DNA of 64,000 bases from Paramyrothecium sp. XJ0827 (GCA_020881915.1 JAJFPB010000004.1:2542001-2606000); one strand, 5' to 3'; positions 13,394 to 24,627 are shown, counted from the stretch's first letter. Numbers and translations are program-made. The notes: a model not told the origin generated them from the sequence alone.

Positions 13394-15435
13394 TTAAAAA
13401 TCAAACTCCGGCCTGAAGATGTCGGGGTCTACGCCAGCGACCGTCTTCTCTGCCAGGTCCCTCCTGCCCATCTGTGTGAAAACCCTCCTAAGCGTATCAT
13501 ACAGCGTGCTGCTCCTGTTTTGTGCCGACATCCTATCAATTGCCTCGTCGACGTTGCCGCCTGCGCCGTCACCCAGGATCTCCTGGGCCTTCTGTCGACC
13601 GTCCTTCTCAATCCGCTTGTGCATGTCAAGAGCGGCGAGGAAATGGCACGCCGCTTCCTGATGGCAGTTGATATTGATACAACTGACGCCAAGGTTATAG
13701 CGCGCGCGGACAAAGTTGGGAGAAAGTGACAGGGCCTGCTCGTAGGCTGCGATGGCTTCTTCCGACCTTCCACTGTTGGCGAGGGTAGCGCCAAGCCTGT
13801 TCCAGAGCAGATGCAGCTGATCTTGTTGGTTGGAGATGCCGAGTTCAGCAGAGTGCAAAGCTGATTGGAAGCAATCCACGGCCTTGTCGTATTCCTCAGC
13901 ACCATAAAACAGCACGCCTAGACCAACCTGCACATCGGGATCCATATGTTCACCGTCCGGGCTAAGCTGGGCAGCTTTGATGAACAGTTCGGTAACCTTG
14001 TTGTGCAGCTGCTGACGATCCGTGAAACCCATCTCCGCTGGTGGATGCAGGTCTTTGGGATCGAGAATGTTGGGATACTTAACGGACAGCCACCGCTCCA
14101 GTGTTCGATAAGCTGTGCTGTCGTAGCCCTCGTTCGTGTAGGACACGGCGAGGCCCATAAGAGAGTCCAGGTTGTTGGGATCCAGTTTGAGTGCTTGTTC
14201 CAAAGCTCGGATCGCTGCGGTTTCCTTCTCGTTCTGAGCCTGGGCCGATCCAAGGTAGACCCAAGCGTCTACATGATTGGGGTCCCTTTGTACGGCAGCT
14301 TCAAAGGCCAGAGCTGCTAGAGAGAGGTTTCCGCCCGACTTCATGATCCTAACACCTTCATTAAACGCATCTTTGGCGTCTTTGAAGATATCCGAGTCGC
14401 GGAACAGGTTTTCGTCCTCGAACATGTAATTTTCGACGGTTGGGTCGCCGAATCGTCCCCATTCGCCCATGCCTTGAAAGTCGGGCATGAGATCGTTGTT
14501 CCAATCAGTATCGAATTGATCAAAGAGCTTTTCGTCGTCGACAAGGGACCTAGCAGTAGCCGTCTCAGCTTGGATTCCTCTCCAGATGGATTCGAAGTCA
14601 CCGAACTCATTAGTTTCAGACTGCATCGCCTTATCAACTTCTTCGAGCTCCCGCTCTCCGACTCTCGCTTCCGCCTCGTCATATTCGCCTCGTGACTTGT
14701 CCTGTAGCTCCATTTGTGCAAATTCTTCCTCCCACTTGTGTTCGTCCAGCTCTACCAGTTTTCCTTTGCCCTTCGTATCGGTAAACTGTTGCTGCATTGG
14801 TTGCTGATGTTGGTACATGGGCTGGAACATAGACTGTCCGGACATTCCGTAGTTCATGCCCCCGTTGAGCATACCCATGCCAAGCATTGGTCGTTGGGGC
14901 ATCTGAGAGTGCATGCCATTTTGCATGGGGCTGGACCTCGAGGATGACGCCGCATGGTCGACCATCTTTTGGTAGCGAGCGAACTCTTCCGCATTGAACT
15001 GGGCTCCAGGCGGAGGTTTGAATGCTGATTCCATGCCTGGCTGGGCATTGTTGAAGTCATGGGCCCAGCCGGGCGATGCCGAGCTCGCCCGAAGATGTGC
15101 ATGTTGGGCTGGGTTCAGCTGCGCCGGGCCGGCATGATGAGGCATATCTTGTTGGAGGCTCGGAGGACCATTCAGGAACTGGTTGACCATCTACAATCAT
15201 CGCAAGGAAGTTGGTTAGCGGGACCTCTGTTCGCCTCCCCGGGGAGTGTCTGTCAACATACCTCATCCTGTGGCGCTCCGGCATTCTGGCTTCGGAAGCC
15301 ACCGAGTTGTCCATTGGGGCCTCTTCCGACTAGCCGGTCACGCTGCAAAGTCTTGTCATCCTGGACGTGCTTCTGAAACTGGCTTAAAGGGTTTCCAGCT
15401 GTAGAGCACTCAGCTCCCCCTCCCAGGAAAGACAT
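13394..15435 (-). CDS. PEX5: Peroxisomal targeting signal 1 receptor PEX5
   Basis: Soluble cycling receptor that binds C-terminal SKL-type signals in the cytosol and docks at the PEX13/PEX14 complex of the peroxisome. Two exons (15262-15435 and 13394-15190) are joined across a 71 bp intron, giving 656 residues, a normal length. The N-terminus MSFLGGGAECSTAGNPLSQF carries the conserved Cys10 used for ubiquitin-dependent export. Aromatic docking motifs of the WxxxF type are visible at Trp100 (WAHDF) and Trp211 (WEEEF), with a related WRGIQ at Trp261. From about residue 330 to 600 tetratricopeptide repeats form the signal-binding domain, with typical elements such as WVYLGSAQAQNEKETAAI and ALSLSPNFVRARYNLG. 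The gene is divergent from RPF2 with about 600 bp between starts. Identification is strong; the intron keeps phase exactly. Confidence 0.97.
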
Positions 15436-16034
15436 GTTGGGGTCGGTCGATGAAGGAGTGTTGCGTTGCGGTGCGGTGCGGCTTCGCTGTAAACCGTCCG
15501 GGACGACTCAGATACTGCTGCAGTAAGGTTCGGGCTTCCTTCTCACGCAGCGGCTGAGGCGCAAAGAATGAAGATGAAGCAACGAAAGGTGGAAAGACGC
15601 CGATGGTTTGTCAGACAAGAACGTCACTCGTAGTTCTAGCGGGGACGTACCGAGGCAAACCGGGGTTCGTTCGCACTTGCCGGTCACCGCAGGCGCAGGG
15701 ACGGGACACATGGAATACCTCTGGGGCTGGGGCTGGGGCTGCACCTGGGCCTGGGCCTGCCTTGGGCCTTGGGCCTTGGAACAGGGCCCAGAGCACAGAG
15801 TCCCGCATCGGGCGACGCACGTGACAGCGGGGTGTTCGTCCCCACTGGACTGCCTCCAGCTCCAAGGGGGGCCGATCTTGGGAAAAGTCGTTATCGATAA
15901 GACGGATGGCATTTTTTTTTTCCTAGGTCGCATCCATGCCTTGAACGTTTCTTGCGTATCGTCAACTCCTCTACAGCATTCGATAGATTCAATCCAGCCC
16001 TTTTTCAGAATCGTCGACGCTTCTCCACCTCACA
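15436..16034. promoter_or_regulatory. Divergent PEX5/RPF2 promoter region
   Basis: About 600 bp separates the start codons of PEX5 (leftward) and RPF2 (rightward), so both promoters must lie here. It contains a G-rich minisatellite at 15721-15780 and a T-run followed by pyrimidines at 15910-15925 just upstream of RPF2. No clear TATA box is seen on either strand. Confidence 0.7.
15721..15780 (+). repeat. CTGGGG/CTGGGC minisatellite, G-quadruplex capable
   Basis: Three CTGGGG units are followed by CTGGGC and CTTGGGC variants. There are more than four runs of three or four G on the plus strand separated by 2-6 bases, which satisfies the usual G-quadruplex pattern. It sits in the intergenic space between two divergent genes. 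Confidence 0.85.
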
Positions 16035-17049
16035 ATGCTCCGTCAAATGTATGTTCGCTCTTGACTCTCCTTGAGAAAGAATCAAGTTTCTCACTTTGTA
16101 CCACAGAAAACCCCGGAATGCCCGCTCGAAGCGAGCTCTCGAGAAGCGAGAACCAAAGGCCAACGAGAACCCCAAGACTTGCCTCTTCCTCCGGGGCACG
16201 ACCTGCTCCCAAGTCGTGCAGGATGCTCTCAACGATCTCTTCTCCATGCGCCAGCCGCTCTCCAAGAAATTCACCAAGAAGAACCCCATCCACCCTTTCG
16301 AGGACGCCAGTTCCCTCGAGTTCTTCTCGGAGAAGAACGACGCCAGTCTCCTAGTGTTTGGAAGCAGCCAGAAGAAGCGCCCACATGCGCTCACTTTCGT
16401 TCGCACATTCAACTACAAGGTTCTTGACATGCTCGAGCTGTACCTAGATGCGGAGAGCTTCCGCCAGCTTGCTCAATTCCGCACCAAGAAGTTTGCTGTT
16501 GGCCTGAGGCCCATGGTTGTCTTTGCCGGCACGGCTTTCGAAAGCCCCGTTTCCAACGAGTACACCATGGCCAAGAGCTTGTTCCTGGACTTTTTCAAGG
16601 GCGAGACCTCGGACAAGATCGACGTGGAGGGACTGCAGTACGTTGTATCGATCAGCGCCGAGGACACGGCGGGCGAAGGCGAGGCCAAGGCCCCCATTCA
16701 TCTGCGTGTATACCTCATCCGTACCAAGCGCAGTGGGCAGAAGCTGCCCCGCGTTGAAGTGGAGGAGATGGGACCCAGGATGGACTTCAGGGTCGGACGC
16801 ATGAGGGAGCCTGATGAGGCCATGCTCAAGGAGGCGATGAAGAAGGGTCGCGGCACGGAAGAAAGGACCAAGAAGAACATCACGACGGATTCGATGGGTG
16901 ACAAGCTTGGCCGCGTCCACCTGGGCAGGCAGGATCTGAGCGAACTGCAGCTGAGGAAGATGAAGGGTCTCAAGCGAACCAGGGCCGAGAAGGAGGAGCA
17001 GGAGGCGGACATCATTGAAGAGGACGATTCTAAGAGAGTGAAGAAATAA
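16035..17049 (+). CDS. RPF2: Ribosome biogenesis protein RPF2 (Brix domain)
   Basis: Nucleolar 60S assembly factor; in yeast it works with Rrs1 to recruit the 5S ribonucleoprotein (5S rRNA, Rpl5, Rpl11) into pre-60S particles. The first exon is only 14 bp (16035-16048). After a 58 bp intron the second exon runs 16107-17049, giving 318 residues, the normal size. Splicing restores the family N-terminus MLRQIKPRNARSKRALEKR. The Brix domain spans about residues 25-230 and includes HALTFVRTFNYKVLDMLEL and FAVGLRPMVVFAG. The tail is Lys/Glu-rich and suits a nucleolar protein. A start in the long second exon would lose the conserved basic N-terminus, so the tiny first exon is preferred. It converges on the oxidoreductase gene, whose stop is only 162 bp away. 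Confidence 0.96.
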
Positions 17050-17211
17050 ATTCTTTATGGCCGTGGCTCGAGAATTTGGCGTTTGGCGTCGAGGACCCTT
17101 CAGGTATGGAGATTCAGCTTTAAAATAGCTTTGAGATTACTATACATTTACAATTCTCATGATAGGCTCCGCTCCTCAACGTTTGCTTTAATTTGACGTC
17201 GTATTGCACAT

Positions 17212-18354
17212 TTACTTTTCCAAAGACACGACTAGTTTCTTGGCCGACACACCTTTCAGCACTTGATCTAGGCCCTTCTGGATATCCTCCAGCCCTCGGC
17301 CGACAACCATAGGCTCGGGCGAGGGCTTGAAGGCGCCTGACGCCAACGCCTCCTCCACGTACCCAAACACCATACGGTCCTTCTTGTCCCAGTCCACCAG
17401 GTCGCTGCCCCATATGAACTTGGACCGCACGCCGCGCACTGTGAGCTTCAGCCAGATGGCCAGCTTGGCCGCGAGGAACCTGAGAACGAACACGACTTGT
17501 TGCAGCGCGCCGGCATCCTGGGGGAACTCGCCGCCGGGGACGTCGACCGACGCTTGCGAGACGAACTTGACGCCGTCGTCCAGTTGCGACACCACGTCGA
17601 TGCACTGGCTCAGCGATCCTTGGCCGATGGCCAGCGCGCCGACGGACCGCTTACCGTTCATGGCGCGCACCAAGTCATCCACGACGGTCGGGCTGCGGTA
17701 GTCGAAGACCTGGCTTGCGCCCAGGCCGCGGACCAGGTCCCAGTTCTTTGGCGACGCCGTGGCCACGACGTGGTAGCCGGCTGCCACCGCGAGCTGCACG
17801 GCGCAATTGCCGACGCTCGTGGTGGCGCCCCAGATGAGGAGGGCCCGGCCGTCGCCGCGCCGCGCCTCCGCGTCCACCCGCGGCGGGTGGAGCGCCAGCT
17901 GTTCGCGCTCGAAGAGGCCGCACGCGGCCGTGGACAGCGCCAGCGGCAGGACGCAGGCGTCGACGCATGACACGGCGCCGCCGTCCGGCAGCTTCGCGCT
18001 CAGCACCTCCCTCACGACGACGTGCTCTTGGAACCCGCCCTCGTCCGGCTGCCGGCCGCGCTTGTCCATGCCGAGCGCCAAGGCGGCGACGCGGTCGCCG
18101 ACCTTGAAGTGTTCGACGCCGCTCCCCACCTCGACGACTTCGCCAGACACGTCGTTCCCGAGGATGGCGGGCGAGGGCAGGTAGTCGAGGAGGTTCTTCC
18201 CCAGCACCTGCTGCATGGCGTCGAAAGGGTTGATGGCGACGGCGCTGTTGCGGATGAGGAGTTCCCCTGGGCCGGGGTGGTAGGCGGGCGAAGAGGCGAC
18301 CTCAAGTCGCTTCTTGTCCCCCGGAATCCAGGCTGCCCTATTGTTAGAAGCCAT
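17212..18354 (-). CDS. CipB-like medium-chain NAD(P)H oxidoreductase
   Basis: Cytosolic medium-chain dehydrogenase/reductase of the zinc-binding oxidoreductase CipB-like group; the substrate is unknown. It is intronless with 380 residues from the Met at 18354. That start opens the GroES-like fold (AINPFD, ILGNDVSGEVVEVG) and the upstream in-frame stretch does not look like protein. The Rossmann part has LLIWGATTSVGNCAVQLA at about residues 172-189, an A-x3-SVG nucleotide loop typical of quinone or enoyl reductase-like members, then FDYRSPTVVDDL near 217-228. I see neither the structural four-Cys zinc site nor a clear catalytic zinc ligand set, so despite the family name it is probably zinc-free. 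Its codons are strikingly G/C-ending. The next gene leftward, RPF2, is convergent; a Zn2Cys6 regulator lies upstream on the same strand. Confidence 0.88.
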   Translation of the reverse strand: MASNNRAAWIPGDKKRLEVASSPAYHPGPGELLIRNSAVAINPFDAMQQVLGKNLLDYLPSPAILGNDVSGEVVEVGSGVEHFKVGDRVAALALGMDKRGRQPDEGGFQEHVVVREVLSAKLPDGGAVSCVDACVLPLALSTAACGLFEREQLALHPPRVDAEARRGDGRALLIWGATTSVGNCAVQLAVAAGYHVVATASPKNWDLVRGLGASQVFDYRSPTVVDDLVRAMNGKRSVGALAIGQGSLSQCIDVVSQLDDGVKFVSQASVDVPGGEFPQDAGALQQVVFVLRFLAAKLAIWLKLTVRGVRSKFIWGSDLVDWDKKDRMVFGYVEEALASGAFKPSPEPMVVGRGLEDIQKGLDQVLKGVSAKKLVVSLEK

Positions 18355-19784
18355 TGAACCGACTGCTCTAACTCGAGGGGTTTGGGTTAGAGGGTTGTGT
18401 ATAGGAGAGGTAGATGCTGTAAGTGCGTGAAGTGTTGTGCGGGTTTGACGACAAAATAATGCCAGTACATAGGCACAATTTTGAAACGAGAAGTAGATTA
18501 CAATGAAGATGGTCCGAGAGACATTCTGAAGCAGAATATCCTTCATCTTATATACATTTTGGACCCCAACGATCATCATCGTCCCTATAGCCATGGAACC
18601 ACACGGGGTCATCACCAACGGCCAGCCGAGTCCCGGTCAATGCCCCACTTCTACGGCTGGCGCTAACCTCATCCCGTATTCATTGTAGATTGATTGGCGA
18701 CCGCGGCGTCTGGCCCGTGTGGACTTAACCCTGATCCCGATACTCATCCCCTCCCAGCCTATGAGCGGCAATATCGGCGTTGACCTGTCGTGTGCCTTGC
18801 TCTGAGAACACTCGAACCGTCTTCAACAAGACCTAGGGACGTCGCAATTTGGGTTTCCAAGGCCTGCCCGGTGACAGGGTGGCTTCGGACATAACGGAAG
18901 CCCACCGCAGTAATTGCCATTGTCGGGCGCGGGTTGAGCACTCTCTGCAACATGGTTCAGGTTTCTCAAGGTTTATTAGAGGCAAACCTATTTAACCACC
19001 AATTTTCGATACGCAACCACCATTTACCACAATAAAAATAATTGAAACGGGAGACTTAGTGAGAATATATTTTATGTATGGTTTCATTAGTGCAAATAAG
19101 AAAAGAATTTTATAATAAGCTTGATTTATGTTATTTTTATTTTATATTATTTTTACTTTCTAGGAATTCAGTCCTGGTTCTCAGCCACTACTAGGTTCGT
19201 AAAATATCGAAAAGTGGTGCTTAAATAAACATTCCTTTTGTTGGAGATCGTTTCCATTTGACTGCTAGCCGTGGAACAAAATCGCAACAATAATGTTGTC
19301 TGCTGGTGATATGCTGGTCGTGTTCTACCTCGCAAAGTACTTTATGCAACTGATATTAACCTGGGACATGTATTTCGTGGGTCACAATGCTGAGGTTGCG
19401 ATGATGAGTGTCCGATGCAATGAGAAAGGTTTAAAAACAGCAAATTTCTATCTCGTATTGAGACCCTCCAAAGACGTCCATATTTGCACACGCATGCGAG
19501 GGTAGTGCCCTCCGATGCTCGCTTGGTTCCAGCCCTATATTTGATACACATACTGATCCTGTGAGATGAACAAAATCCCCCGGTCTGTTTGTCCTTTCTA
19601 TCGTGACTTCGTCGAAAACGCCCTTCACTCCCAGTAGATTATAAGGCTTGAACACAGCCTCATTACATAGTGGCTTAGGTCGTGCCTTAAAGCCAAACAT
19701 AGGCGCGTTCCGCGCGCCAATCGACTTCCATATCCCTTAGCTTGTGTGAGGAGACAGCACATCAGGCTACCACTAAAATCCTCC
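18355..19784. other. Intergenic, with AT-rich island at 18960-19235
   Basis: The first few hundred bases are presumably the oxidoreductase promoter. An AT-rich island follows at about 18960-19235, with long A/T runs, in sharp contrast to the GC-rich gene beside it. The remainder (19236-19784) is probably downstream sequence of the Zn2Cys6 gene. No protein or RNA gene is recognised. Confidence 0.55.
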
Positions 19785-21477
19785 TCAATCCGGTGAGGCT
19801 GGTGCTAGCGGTGGTTCGCTATCCATTACACCAGAAGGCACACCGACATTGTGTGCTTGGGTTACCAGCTCAGACATCAGCTCGATATGACTGATCATGG
19901 TATCGACGAAACCGTCGTCTCGTTCGTCACCCATATCCCACTCCGTGCCCCAGATGTCTGAAGGAATAGGGCCTTCGTCCCAGAGCGCGATGCGAATCGG
20001 CCACTCCAAATGCGACCACCATTGTGAACCGGGCTCAAACATACCGACCAGGCCCATGACCTCACGACGCGACACGTTCTGAAGCCACCACACATCGTCC
20101 ATGCGCTTTAGTAGCGCAAAAAAACAGGCAAGAACAGCGAGGGCTCGCGGACGCTTTGCCTCCATCAGCTCTATAAATCGGCGAGAGACGGTTGCAGGGA
20201 AGGCGAGTGCGGCAGCAGGATACAGATTCTTGTGCGCGTAGTTAAGGACACAGATTGCATGGGAATATGCCTGACCCGTTGATGAAACCTGCAGAGGATC
20301 CTCGGTAGCCAACTCAGCCTCAACACCCTCGAGAAGATGACCAAAGAAGGATTTTGACCCTAATGGATTCAAGTTCAGCGAGAAGCCCGGCTGAGTGTCC
20401 ATTACAGCCTTGACCCTGGGATTGTTAAAAATCCAGCGCCAGGCGGAGGCGGTGATGGTTTTTACGCCCTGAAAAGCATGGAACCAAGCTGAGGGAAGCG
20501 TGTACCTGGAGCTAGCTCCTCCAGAATCCGCTTCGGCATCGTCTTTGGTGAAGATACGAGATGCCGCCGCCTGGAATGAGATAAGGGCAGCTGTAAGAAA
20601 TAGGGCCTCGGCATTCTCGGGAGTTATGCCATTGTTCAGGGCGGCACAATAGTCTGAGAAAGTTGACGCGGCGTAGGCATGGGAGGCCCTAACCAGGTCC
20701 TTGTCATCGGGGGTCTGGGACCGTAGATGGAGAGCAGCCACAGACAGCATGGCATCAACTAGATAAGTACGGCCCTGAAACGCCGTCTGCGGAACGGTCT
20801 TCTGCCAAACATCTTCAGCCACAGGCGAGTTGGTGAGGAGTGTTTTGCAGGTGACGGTAATATACTGATGCATTAATCGCAGCTCGAGGAGCCTGTCGAC
20901 TTGGCCGGCCGAGCTCGAGCTTGGTGCCGGGGCTGCTGAGAAGGTGGGCTGGGGGTTCAGCGGAGTAACGGGTACGGGAGCTGGCGACGGTTGGAGGGAT
21001 GGTGTCTGAGGCATGGTGAGGGAGGTCGTCGTGGACCCGCGAGGGCTCTCGGCGGTTGATGCGGCAGATGTGGATGTAGATGTGGATGCAGAGGTCGGAG
21101 CGGAGACGGTGATGTTTGTGATGGTAGGTGGTGCCGTTGCCGTTGTAGTACTGGATGTCGTGGATGCTGGAGGCGGAGGAAGAGGGGGTGCTAGCTCGTC
21201 GAGAACATCGCGGCTCTCGAAATCGCATAGAACACCATGCTTGACGCAATTCCCACAGCGCGGATGAACTTCATCACACTAGAAAGGGCAGTCGGTCAGA
21301 ATCAAACTGCCAGCACGCAGGGTTTGGTGACGCAGAGGGGCCGTTGGGCTGCAGCCCGAAGGCATAACACGACCCAACGTCGTTCCGCGGGTGGAAAACG
21401 TGACGCACCTTTATCTTCCTGCTCTTACAGCGCCGACACCCAGCACGGGACTTTCGATGCGACCGACGCGGCGGCAT
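19785..21477 (-). CDS. Zn2Cys6 fungal transcription factor
   Basis: Predicted nuclear DNA-binding regulator. Exon 1 (21409-21477, 23 residues) and exon 2 (19785-21278) are joined across a 130 bp intron to give 520 residues. The intron falls inside the zinc cluster. Splicing completes six cysteines at residues 14, 17, 24, 31, 34 and 41 with spacing CX2CX6CX6CX2CX6C, the textbook binuclear cluster. A Ser/Thr/Pro-rich linker follows (about 50-140). The C-terminal regulatory region opens with LELRLMHQYITVTCKTLLT, similar to the group often named sterol uptake control protein-like (UPC2-like) factors; that name is by resemblance and does not show a role in sterol control. The Met at 21477 lies just before the basic stretch. 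A TATA-like box at 21707-21714 fits this strand. Confidence 0.9.
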
Positions 21478-21706
21478 CACGAATTGGCAATGGGCCTTGC
21501 CGTCGACGGAGTCCAAGATTGGTGGACGCTTATGCCGGACACGAAGCGCACAGGCAGCATGGCAACGAGCGGCATCCGAATTGGCACTTCTTATCGAGCG
21601 CTGGCACGGATGGATGGTAACGCGGCAGCGGTAGCGAGGATCCAGGGCAGCGTACGCCGCATGCACGGTTTCGTGTGGTTGACCTCGTTTTCGTGTTCCC
21701 GTTTGG

Positions 21707-21714
21707 TTATATAA
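21707..21714 (-). promoter_or_regulatory. TATA-like box of the Zn2Cys6 gene
   Basis: TTATATAA, about 230 bp upstream of the start codon of the Zn2Cys6 regulator. It is symmetric, so strand is assigned by context only. Confidence 0.4.
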
Positions 21715-22523
21715 GGCCCGCCCGGAAGGGAAGAGGGTCTCTGAAACGACTGGGGGGTGGCGGATGGTGTGGTTGGGGAAACGGCCTGATTGGCTCGTTC
21801 GCGCAGCGTGGAGACTCCTCAGCCACACAGCCATGACGGGTAGATGAACAGGAACCCCGTGAAACGGGGCATGATCCGGTGGCAGACCTCTCTTCCTGGC
21901 TTGAAGACCCCGGCATGCTAGGGTTCCGCAGAAGCACTGCCACTCGCTCACCGCGTGGTTGGTCTGGGCAGTGCCTCACACGTCGAAGACAGGCAGACCG
22001 GAATGCGACATTCTCCGACCCGAACGATGGGTTGATCGGAATATTGCCATTTTGGGGTGCTCCCGGATTATGGTTCTGCCAGTTGAGCGTGCTCTGGCTG
22101 AAGGGTCGTTCCGGGCCCGAGCATGAGTGGATGGTTTGAGTGTGCCGGCGGCGCAATCGACAAAGTGAAATGCGTCTCCTGTCCCCGTGAGGATGTATGA
22201 CTCGGGGGCTTCAAGGTTCAGCCTCATCAGTCTGCTGACACGGCACGGAGTATTGACTGCCAATGGGCTGGCCACGGGTCTGCGTTCAACCGAGCCTCTC
22301 ACGCGAAGCTTTAAAGTCGTGTATCCAACTCTGAGGCAGGAATGCCGACGGCACAAGACTGAAGCAAGAATCGCACGCGGTTGTCAGGCAGATCGAACCA
22401 ATGCAGGCTTAATCTGGTTGTGGCTGGTTCCCGCTCGAGATGACAGCAAATCGTGCCCATGTCTCTGCTTGGTGAAATCAGATGTTTTTTTTTCCCCCTT
22501 CCCTTCCAGCTCATCATCCGGCG

Positions 22524-22530
22524 TATATAA
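22524..22530 (+). promoter_or_regulatory. TATA box inside a CCGGC/GCCGG inverted repeat
   Basis: TATATAA is flanked by CCGGC and GCCGG arms and follows a T/C-rich tract at 22485-22510, the usual layout of a strong fungal promoter. About 135 bp downstream an ATG at 22662 opens a 119-codon frame of unknown type. No known gene in this orientation is served by it until CYS3, 2.1 kb away. Confidence 0.45.
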
Positions 22531-23560
22531 GCCGGACCGTCAGCCATGAATTAGACACCAGGATCTCAAAACAGTCGAACTCGCCGAAGCCATCGCGTCC
22601 AGCTCATCTTCCCAGCTATCCTGTCCTGTCCTGTTCTATTCTGCATAGGGACAACTGCCGCATGCCTGCAATCCACCGGCGCCCACTTGATCAAACGAAA
22701 AATGCCGTTTCTCTCCCCTCTTTTTCATATTCGAATGCCGAACGACATGAGCACCTCGGTGTTCATCTCTGTCATTCTTTTTCTGTTACGTATAAAATGC
22801 CGAGCCGTGCCAATGGGGAACCATGCGGAACCCGTTCGCTCGAGCGTGGCCTCGGACGACTAAAGCAAACCATTATTAACAAAAAATTCAGCCCCAAAGT
22901 GACACATGAGGAAATTTCCCCCTCCTGCTCATCAGGTGTGGGTTTCCTCCCAATGCCCGCAGCCCAGATGAACGAAGGAGATAGAAAGTGTGTGCAGTGC
23001 TTAGAAATTGCAATGTGGTAGGTACTGGATGAGTGACATCCGGCTTGTCGTGAACCACCTGCTTACAAGAGCAACTGTGCTCCGGGGCGGGATCCTGCAC
23101 CGGGTGGATGCTTGAGTAGAGGTACCTTGAAGGTGGGCGCTGTAAGAGGTAAGATATCTCCCTCTGCGGATCGAGTCTCCACAGCACCCGGCAAGCGGTT
23201 CTTGGTACCTGGGACCCTCCCATTGGTTGAGCCGACACTGGCCGCGGGCGCGCCCTATGTCCTGTCACAGCGACAAAGAAGCCAGATGCAAAAGATCATT
23301 TGCGCTCTGATTAGCATGCATGCATCGCGCATGGGGAAAAAAGGGCGCTGGCGTTTTGCCAACCTCCCTCCAAAACCTGCCATGTGGAATCAGGTCATCC
23401 GGGTCCCGCATTGGTCAGACGGCGTCGCCTGCCGTGCAACCCTCCCTCCCCCTTCTAGCGCATGCGATCGATATGGATTGCTCATCCATCTTTCTTTGCT
23501 GCTGTGTCTGTCACATCTCATCGATTTATGTCCGTAGATAGGCGCCATACCTGTAGAAAA

Positions 23561-23610
23561 GCAAGGCAAGGCGAGGTAAGGTACCCAAGGTACTGTACCT
23601 GAGGTAGGGT
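23561..23610. repeat. AAGGC/AGGTA repeat cluster
   Basis: CAAGGCAAGG units pass into GGTAAGGTACC and its inverted form. It is the same motif family as the other intergenic clusters in this window. Confidence 0.6.
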
Positions 23611-24380
23611 ATCTGCATCTTTCCCCCCTCCATCTTCACCTTACAGAGCCCAGGGCAACATGGCCGTAAGCCTTTGTACTGCAGGTACCCCCGAAGGCCC
23701 GTGATCGAAGTGTCGGGAAACTTGTCTCATGGTTTCGCCCGTACGGGTAATGATGATGAGCTACTCGGGTTTTCTTACGTTGCGGATACGTGCTGAGGAG
23801 GAATGTTTTCGTGCGATTGCATCATTTCGTGCCTCGATTGCTTGCTCGCACAAGGGCGGTGACTGGCAACGACGGATGTTCCAACGCCAGAGACACATGC
23901 GGAAGCTCGCTCCATGCCATGCCTCGCCATGCCTTGCCTTGCACTACCCTACCTCAGGTGGTGTCCTTTCTCTCACTTCACCTCGCCTTGCCTCGTTGTG
24001 GCATCCTCACCGCATAACCCCGTCCGACTTTTGCCTTAGCCGCATGTAGTCCCCGAACCCCTTGCCCTTACGGCTCCCAAAAGTACTTGTACATGGCTCG
24101 TAGTAATGTAAAAGACCGAGGTCTTGGCCCCTTCCGCTTCCCCTTCCCATGGCACGTCTTCCGTCGATGACACCATAATTAGAGTTGACGGCTCCTCGGT
24201 CCTGGGTGGAGTTGCAAAGAAAAAAAAAGGGATTGATAAGCCCGCCCAGCCAGGCACTAGACCACCCTTCCAGGGCTGTCCGTCTTGCTACTAATATCCT
24301 ACCCGTTTCCGCCTTTACGACCGCTCTAGTCCCACTGGCCGACTCATTAGAACCTGCGCTACCAGTTCGCATCATCATAA

Positions 24381-24447
24381 TTTTTTTTTCTTCCTTCCTT
24401 CCTTCTTCTCCACGCCTCCCGTCTCCTCCCGCTTCATAGCTTATAAG
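24381..24447 (+). promoter_or_regulatory. CYS3 promoter pyrimidine tract and TATA-like box
   Basis: Nine T, then repeated TTCC units to 24411, followed by TTATAAG at 24441-24447, about 185 bp before the CYS3 start. Pyrimidine tracts close to the transcription start are typical of highly expressed genes in filamentous fungi. Confidence 0.5.
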
Positions 24448-24627
24448 AACACAATCACCCCGTGGCGGTTGTTGAAGTGTCGTCTCGTCACTTCTGAAGT
24501 CGTTGCGTACTTGGCCGAGGGTCTTCTTCCTTATCGATTGAGACTCTTGCCCCTCCCCCCACTATACGAAGCCTTCTCGAAGCACAACCACTTCCGGAAA
24601 CACCCATTACCGATCGCATTCGCAACA

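Larger units (their letters stand above)
21715..24627. other. 2.9 kb intergenic region upstream of CYS3
   Basis: No recognised gene. Contents: an orphan pyrimidine tract with a TATA box at 22480-22545, an AGGTA-type repeat cluster at 23561-23610, and the CYS3 promoter at the right end (poly-T and TTCC units at 24381-24411, TTATAAG at 24441-24447). Confidence 0.6.

Noticed and set aside
18355..18618. Upstream in-frame extension of the oxidoreductase (88 more residues)
   Set aside because: The added residues do not resemble the family and the Met at 18354 starts directly before the conserved fold, so the extension is treated as untranslated.
24469..24627. In-frame upstream extension of cystathionine gamma-lyase
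   Set aside because: It lacks an ATG start, lies next to the TATA-like box and pyrimidine tract, and the family starts near the ATG at 24628.
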